From Bdellovibrionales bacterium (lineage in GTDB: Bacteria > Bdellovibrionota > UBA1018 > CAIMNF01): a DNA stretch of 10,753 nucleotides. Under the pieces are notes generated by a model, which was not told the origin of the DNA, made no database searches, and was given only the letters and a program-made list of their open reading frames with translations. The stretch is from the NCBI GenBank assembly GCA_947457605.1, contig CANGWP010000072.1, forward strand, positions 1 through 10,753, in the 5' to 3' direction. Position numbers and translations under genes: made by a program. Shown here in pieces: positions 6,833 through 10,753 of this stretch (positions are counted from its first letter, which is position 1; every line of letters starts with the position of its first letter).

Positions 6833-7078
6833 GTGTCCAAATCAAATGAATCCGGAATGACTTTGGTTGAAGTTCTGGTTGCAGCCGCTATTCTGGGAAT
6901 CCTTGCACTTGCCATGGCTTCCTTGTTCACTCAGCAATCCCATCAGCAGTCGAACATTCAGCTTCAAGCAAATTTCGACAATCTCACCCAATCCATTCAG
7001 TCCCAAATTGCGAACCCAACGGTGATGTACCAATCTTCGATTCAAACCCAGTCTCAAGAGATCGTTCCGATTGATTAG
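6833..7078 (+). CDS. Mini prepilin-like protein (type IV pilin N-terminal methylation motif), 81 aa
   Basis: The N-terminus reads MSKSNESG then MTLVEVLVAAAILGILALAM: a short leader ending in Gly, a Met at +1 after cleavage, Glu at +5, and an unbroken hydrophobic helix. This is the class III signal recognised by a PilD-type prepilin peptidase and found in type IV pilins and type II secretion pseudopilins. After the helix only about 50 residues follow, Gln/Ser/Asn-rich and mostly helical in character (QQSHQQSNIQLQANFDNL), so the usual globular beta-sheet domain is missing. The GTG start at 6833 follows GGGGG (6822-6826); no better start gives the leader. The next gene begins nine bases after its stop, behind an AGGAG overlapping the stop region, so the two are probably one operon. 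It may be a minor pseudopilin, an assembly primer or a membrane tether. Motif firm, role unknown. Confidence 0.8.
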   Translation: MSKSNESGMTLVEVLVAAAILGILALAMASLFTQQSHQQSNIQLQANFDNLTQSIQSQIANPTVMYQSSIQTQSQEIVPID

Positions 7079-7087
7079 GAGACGAAA

Positions 7088-7840
7088 TTGAAAAAACAAA
7101 CAAGCAAATTTAACCCAAGTGCAATCGCCATACTCCTTGCTTTGTCTTGGCTTTATCACTTCTCCGCCCGAGCCCAGATTGGAGACGCGATACCCGTAAA
7201 TCAGAACGGCAGCGTACCGGTAAATCCGATACTAAATGATTGCTTGAAACCGAATCAATCATGTCCAATCCCGAGCGCACCACCGGGGCACTCATTCCGA
7301 ATGTTCCTTCCCGGGGCAACGCCTCAAGAAACCACAGGATATTATGATCGCAACATGGTGTGGCTTTCAAAGCCGGTACCAAATCCACCCGCGAACGCGA
7401 AATTCAAGGTGGAAGCTTTCTTTGCTCCGATTTGCCCGAGCAACGTTCCCTGCGTTGCCCAGAGTTTCAGAATGTATTACCAGACCTCAGCCTTGAATCA
7501 GCCTCCGGGCCAGAAACGATTTTCCCCAAAAAACAATTTTAGCGCGCCGATGATCGTGACTCGGGAAGATATTCTGAAAAACGGTGATCCTTTGGCTTCG
7601 ATTCTATTGACTGGGAGCAATCATTCTTTCGCCGATTGTATTGGGACAGGAAGCGGAAGCTGTGTGATTGGCACAAATGGTGGAGTTCCTCAATGTTTGA
7701 ATGCATCGGATGCTGCAGCAATGCAGTCCTATTCGGGTAATTCGTATTGCGCAGTCCAGAATGGTTGCCCGACGGGATGGACCGATGTGAGCGACAAGGA
7801 TGGGAACAATCCTTGCGGAGGCGGCATCTGTTGTCATTGA
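7088..7840 (+). CDS. Secreted 12-cysteine protein of unknown function, 250 aa
   Basis: No family is recognised. The TTG start at 7088 is preceded by TTAGGAGACGAAA, a good ribosome-binding site, and gives a classical Sec signal: MKKQ, a hydrophobic stretch (AIAILLALSWLY, 12-23), and ARAQ at 27-30 as a likely cleavage site. The mature part has twelve cysteines (52, 59, 116, 122, 184, 192, 203, 221, 227, 243, 248, 249), an even number arranged mostly as close pairs, with the C-terminus ending GGGICCH. A Pro-rich middle (90-105 and 138-155) separates two halves. The C-terminal third (CLNASDAAAMQSY ... CPTGWTDV ... CGGGICC) looks like a small disulfide-stabilised domain. It lies nine bases after the prepilin-like gene, so it may be a partner exposed or exported with it, for example a pilus-associated or tip protein. 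Real gene very likely; function not assignable. Confidence 0.8.
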   Translation: MKKQTSKFNPSAIAILLALSWLYHFSARAQIGDAIPVNQNGSVPVNPILNDCLKPNQSCPIPSAPPGHSFRMFLPGATPQETTGYYDRNMVWLSKPVPNPPANAKFKVEAFFAPICPSNVPCVAQSFRMYYQTSALNQPPGQKRFSPKNNFSAPMIVTREDILKNGDPLASILLTGSNHSFADCIGTGSGSCVIGTNGGVPQCLNASDAAAMQSYSGNSYCAVQNGCPTGWTDVSDKDGNNPCGGGICCH

Positions 7841-7874
7841 AGCAAAACCTTTAGGAATGTGGTAGATCATTCGG

Positions 7875-9275
7875 GTGGAACGGATTCGAACCTTTCAAAT
7901 CAATGGCTCAACTCTTGAGTTTTTCGGCGCTGCAGGCGAGGTCACCGGAAGCCGTGCCGTTCTTACGGCGCATCGAAAGAGGATTCTGATCGATTGCGGA
8001 CTTTTTCAGGGCGAGAAATCCAGCCGTGAAAAAAACTGGGCCGCCATTCCGGAGGCACTCACCGGGCTTGATGCAATCCTGATCACCCATGCACATCTGG
8101 ATCATTGCGGATTTTTGCCAAGAATGCTTTCCGTAGGATTCAAGGGACCGGTGTATTGCTCCCCGGGAACACGGGACTTGATGAGGGTCATCCTTCTTGA
8201 TTCAGCACACCTTCAGGAAGAAGACGCGGAATATGCAAACCGCACCGGGTACTCTCATCACAAACCAGCGAAGCCGCTATACACCGTAAAAGATGTGCAA
8301 CAAATTCTCCGTCAGGTGCGGACTTTGCCCATGGGCGGGTGGCAAACCGTTGTGCCAGGGGTTGAAGTTCAATTGACCAGAGCGGGCCACATCATCGGCT
8401 CTTCTTGTGCTCGCTTCCGAATCAAAGGCGAAAAGCACGACGCTCACATCACATTTAGTGGTGATCTCGGGCATGGCCGGCAGGAGACCATTGAGGCTCC
8501 GGACCCACTTCCTGAAACCGAGTATTTGGTTCTTGAGAGCACGTATGGAGATCGGGTTCACGACCCGCAGAATCCCTTCGATGCGCTTCAGGGATACATC
8601 CAGCAGATTTACAAGAATCAAAGTGCGCTTGTGATTCCGTCCTTTGCGGTCGGGCGCGCACAGGAAGTTCTTTTTTTGGTTCGGATGCTCGAGGATCAAG
8701 GACGGATTCCGCAAATCCCGGTGATTCTGGATTCCCCCATGGCCGAGGATGCGACTGCGATTTATCTTGCGCACCCGGAAGACCACCCGCCCAACATCAG
8801 TTTTGAGAGAAAGCAGCGGAATTTCTTCCCTCATCGCTTTGAGTGGACGCGAAGTGCTCAGGAGTCCATCGAGCTAACCAAGCGACGAGGGCCGATCATC
8901 ATTCTCTCTGCCTCAGGGATGTTGCAAGGGGGGCGGATCCTGCATCATCTCAAGACGCGCTTGGCGGATCCCAGGAATATTGTGGTTTTTGTCGGTTATC
9001 AGGCCGAGGGCACCAAGGGATGGTTTCTTAAGAATCATGGCAAAAAAGAAGGCGCTCTTCGGATTCACCATGAGCCGATTCCCGTAAACGCAAAAATCGA
9101 ATCGATTGATTCACTTTCGGCGCATGCGGATTCGAATGATCTTGTTTCATGGGTGAAAAATTCGACCAAAAAGCCCGAGCAAATCATTCTAAATCACGGA
9201 CAGCCTGCCGCAACCCTTGCTCTGGCGCAGAAAATCAAAGCGGAACTCGGGATCAAAGCCGTTCCCCTGATCTGA
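7875..9275 (+). CDS. Metallo-beta-lactamase/beta-CASP RNase (CPSF73/YSH1-like), 466 aa
   Basis: A cytoplasmic zinc-dependent RNA nuclease of the MBL/beta-CASP family, related to archaeal/eukaryotic CPSF73 and to bacterial TTHA0252-type RNases. The MBL motifs are in order: GEVTGS (21-26), HAHLDH (72-77; His72, His74, Asp76, His77), AGHIIGSS (170-177; His172) and FSGDLGH (194-200; Asp197). Beta-CASP motifs follow: ESTYGDR (221-227; motif A acid), VIPSFAVGRAQE (253-264), DSPMA (286-290), LSASGM (344-349) and SLSAHAD (413-419; His417, metal ligand). His398/399 could serve as motif B. Length fits the KH-less subfamily. GTG at 7875 is the only standard start after the in-frame TAG at 7863-7865; its ribosome-binding site is weak. 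It follows the 12-Cys gene by 34 bases and precedes the peroxidase gene by 21, so co-transcription is possible. All metal ligands are present, so it should be active; natural RNA substrates are unknown. Confidence 0.92.
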   Translation: MERIRTFQINGSTLEFFGAAGEVTGSRAVLTAHRKRILIDCGLFQGEKSSREKNWAAIPEALTGLDAILITHAHLDHCGFLPRMLSVGFKGPVYCSPGTRDLMRVILLDSAHLQEEDAEYANRTGYSHHKPAKPLYTVKDVQQILRQVRTLPMGGWQTVVPGVEVQLTRAGHIIGSSCARFRIKGEKHDAHITFSGDLGHGRQETIEAPDPLPETEYLVLESTYGDRVHDPQNPFDALQGYIQQIYKNQSALVIPSFAVGRAQEVLFLVRMLEDQGRIPQIPVILDSPMAEDATAIYLAHPEDHPPNISFERKQRNFFPHRFEWTRSAQESIELTKRRGPIIILSASGMLQGGRILHHLKTRLADPRNIVVFVGYQAEGTKGWFLKNHGKKEGALRIHHEPIPVNAKIESIDSLSAHADSNDLVSWVKNSTKKPEQIILNHGQPAATLALAQKIKAELGIKAVPLI

Positions 9276-9296
9276 GTTTTGGGGTAGAGTCTTCCC

Positions 9297-9881
9297 ATGA
9301 AAAAAACAATCAATTTCGGCCGTGTCGCAGCCCTTTTCTTTCTTTATTTTTTCTTGAACCCAAGTGCGGACTCTCGTGCCGCAACCGGTCCTGCAAACTT
9401 TCATGAATTCAAGGTAAACACCCTGGCCGGAGTGCCGGTGGATCTTTCAAGCTACAAAGGAAAGGTTTTGCTTGTAGTGAATACCGCATCCAAGTGTGGC
9501 TATACTCCGCAGTACCAAGGGCTCCAAACCATCTATCAGCGTTATCAACCAAAGGGCTTCGAGATTCTTGCATTTCCAAGCAATGATTTTGGAGGCCAGG
9601 AGCCCGGCACTGCAAAAGAAATCAAAAGCTTTTGTGAAACCAAGTACAAGGTGAGCTTCCCGCTCTTTGAAAAGAACCCGGTGTCAGGATCCATGAAGCA
9701 GCCCTTGTATGAATGGCTCATCAAAAACGAGCCCGGAAATATCCGCGGGCCGAGTGAAGTCAGCTGGAACTTTGAAAAATTCTTGATCGCAAAAGACGGC
9801 AAGGTGCTTGCGCGGTTTCGTTCGAGTGTGACTCCCGAGAGTCCTGAGGTGATGAAGGCGATCGAGGGAGCCTTGAAGTAA
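9297..9881 (+). CDS. gpx: Exported glutathione-peroxidase family thiol peroxidase, 194 aa
   Basis: Reduces hydrogen peroxide and organic hydroperoxides using a reactive cysteine; bacterial members of this type usually take electrons from thioredoxin-like proteins rather than glutathione. Family motifs: NTASKCGYTPQY (62-73) with peroxidatic Cys67; LAFPSNDFGGQEP (91-103) with Gln101; WNFEKFL (157-163) with Trp157 and Asn158, completing the Cys-Gln-Trp-Asn tetrad. Cys113 in SFCETKY lies where the resolving cysteine of two-cysteine, thioredoxin-dependent members sits. The cysteine is encoded by TGT, so this is not a selenoprotein. The first 30 residues add a signal peptide (MKKTINFGRVAALFFLYFF, then ADSRAAT), so it is predicted to act in the periplasm, whereas many family members are cytoplasmic. 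The start ATG at 9297 has a weak GTAGAG upstream. Its stop TAA shares an A with the ATG of the next gene. Confidence 0.94.
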   Translation: MKKTINFGRVAALFFLYFFLNPSADSRAATGPANFHEFKVNTLAGVPVDLSSYKGKVLLVVNTASKCGYTPQYQGLQTIYQRYQPKGFEILAFPSNDFGGQEPGTAKEIKSFCETKYKVSFPLFEKNPVSGSMKQPLYEWLIKNEPGNIRGPSEVSWNFEKFLIAKDGKVLARFRSSVTPESPEVMKAIEGALK

Positions 9882-10753
9882 TGGTTTCAAAGGTTGCGCG
9901 GGCCATGGTCCTTCTGAGTCTTGCCTCGGCTTGCACTTTGAGCGCTCAAGGCACCGGCAGCCCAAGTGAGAAAAAAATGAGCGAAAAGAAGATACTCAAG
10001 CATTTGAATTCTGAACAGCTTGCGGTCACCCAGCAATGTGCGACCGAGAATCCCTTTCGAAATGCCTATTGGGATCATCACGATGCCGGAATTTATGTCG
10101 ACATTGTGGATGGAGCCCCGCTCTTCAGCTCGAAAGACAAATTCGATTCCGGCACGGGCTGGCCGAGTTTTTCCCGCCCCATTGAGGACAAGTTTCTTGC
10201 CCTGACCGAGGACCGTTCTCACGGGATGGTTCGAACCGAAGTGAAGTCAAAGGTGGCGGGCTCCCATCTTGGGCATGTGTTTGATGACGGACCTGCTCCG
10301 ACGAAGAAACGGTTTTGCATCAACTCCGCCTCCTTGCGTTTTGTCAGCGCCCTCAATCTTGAAAAAGAGGGGTATGGAAAATACAAGGACCTGTTCTCAA
10401 AAGAGGTGCTGGAGGCCGAGAAAAAGAAACGGAGTGAACGCATGAAGAGCGGAGAGTTTCAGGAAATTATCCTTGCCGGAGGGTGTTTTTGGGGAGTTCA
10501 GGACCTGATTCGGAAACTTCCGGGAGTGATCGATACCGAAGTCGGATACACCGGAGGTCTCACCGAAAATCCGGTGTATGAGGACGTCAAGAAAGGCAAA
10601 ACGGGGCACGCCGAATCGGTTCGCGTCGTGTTTGATCCGAAGGTTCTCGGGGTGGAAAAGCTCCTTGATCTTTTCTTCACCCTTCATGATCCCACCACCA
10701 AAAACCAGCAGGGCAATGACATTGGAAGTCAGTATCGGTCAGTGATCTTCTAC
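9881..10753 (+). CDS. msrBA: Lipoprotein-type MsrB-MsrA fusion (methionine sulfoxide reductase B/A), 3' end outside window
   Basis: Repairs oxidised methionine in proteins: MsrB acts on the R-sulfoxide, MsrA on the S-sulfoxide. The ATG at 9881 overlaps the peroxidase stop (TAATG) and has GGGAG ten bases upstream; 291 residues are visible. Residues 1-18 (MVSKVARAMVLLSLASAC) look like a lipoprotein signal with Cys18. MsrB covers about 36-165: TQQCATENPF (50-59), GTGWPSF (91-97), GSHLGHVFDDGP (127-138) and RFCINSASLRF (144-154) with catalytic Cys146. The zinc-binding CxxC pairs are absent (YVDIVDG at 72-78), and the usual SGCGW resolving cysteine is Thr (SGTGW), leaving Cys53 as a candidate. After a charged linker (165-192) MsrA starts: GGCFWG (200-205) with catalytic Cys202, GYTGG (222-226), TGHAE (241-245), and HDPTTKNQQGNDIGSQYRS (269-287). 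MsrB-first order is less common than MsrA-first. The MsrA C-terminus with its recycling cysteines is cut off. Confidence 0.93.
   Translation, partial: MVSKVARAMVLLSLASACTLSAQGTGSPSEKKMSEKKILKHLNSEQLAVTQQCATENPFRNAYWDHHDAGIYVDIVDGAPLFSSKDKFDSGTGWPSFSRPIEDKFLALTEDRSHGMVRTEVKSKVAGSHLGHVFDDGPAPTKKRFCINSASLRFVSALNLEKEGYGKYKDLFSKEVLEAEKKKRSERMKSGEFQEIILAGGCFWGVQDLIRKLPGVIDTEVGYTGGLTENPVYEDVKKGKTGHAESVRVVFDPKVLGVEKLLDLFFTLHDPTTKNQQGNDIGSQYRSVIFY

Noticed and set aside
8277..8834. 185-residue minus-strand frame inside the beta-CASP gene
   Set aside because: It is fully antisense to a gene with unbroken family motifs and has no recognisable domain.
9297..9881. Selenocysteine version of the peroxidase
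   Set aside because: The catalytic position is TGT (Cys) in NTASKCGYT; no in-frame TGA is present.
1..10753. CRISPR array, prophage, toxin-antitoxin or other defence system
   Set aside because: No regularly spaced repeats, integrase, transposase, capsid, antitoxin-size gene pair or defence-type nuclease cluster is present; the only nuclease is a housekeeping-type beta-CASP RNase.

Overview
The window comes from a Gram-negative bacterium of roughly 50% GC. It has lipoprotein-type and Sec-type signal peptides, a prepilin-like leader, a tRNA with encoded CCA, and several GTG/TTG starts. The very large 'choice-of-anchor D' plus RCC1 surface protein divergent from a short prepilin-like gene resembles gene sets common in Bdellovibrionota/Oligoflexia and other former Deltaproteobacteria. 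That placement is inference; nothing here fixes the taxon.

Layout. (1) Positions 1-681 hold the 3' part of a ferredoxin/flavodoxin-NADP reductase-type flavoprotein (+). (2) Positions 678-819 hold a probable promoter overlapping that gene's stop codon, then tRNA-Ser(TGA). (3) Positions 820-1126 are non-coding but highly structured: a 121-bp element with 24-bp terminal inverted repeats abutting the tRNA CCA, a separate 10-bp-stem hairpin, a GCGAG-rich stretch, and what looks like an eroded partial copy of the same tRNA-Ser. (4) Positions 1127-6553 (-) encode a ~1808-residue exported protein: at least nine immunoglobulin-like anchor repeats, mostly with paired cysteines, followed by a seven-blade RCC1 propeller. 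(5) Positions 6554-6832 are a divergent promoter region. (6) Positions 6833-7840 (+) are a two-gene unit: an 81-residue prepilin-like peptide and a secreted 12-cysteine protein of unknown function. (7) Positions 7875-10753 (+) are tightly packed: a metallo-beta-lactamase/beta-CASP RNase, an exported glutathione peroxidase, and a lipoprotein-type MsrB-MsrA fusion that runs off the window end.

How the genes may work together. The last two genes are translationally coupled (TAATG) and both carry export signals, so they form a peroxide-detoxification and methionine-repair pair on the outer side of the inner membrane. The proteins from 1127 to 7840 are also exported and unusually rich in paired cysteines, so the window is dominated by envelope proteins. 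The beta-CASP RNase is cytoplasmic and its link to its neighbours is only positional. No CRISPR array, transposase, phage gene or known defence system is visible. The least explained parts are the region behind the tRNA, the prepilin-like/12-Cys gene pair, and the architecture of the giant RCC1 protein.
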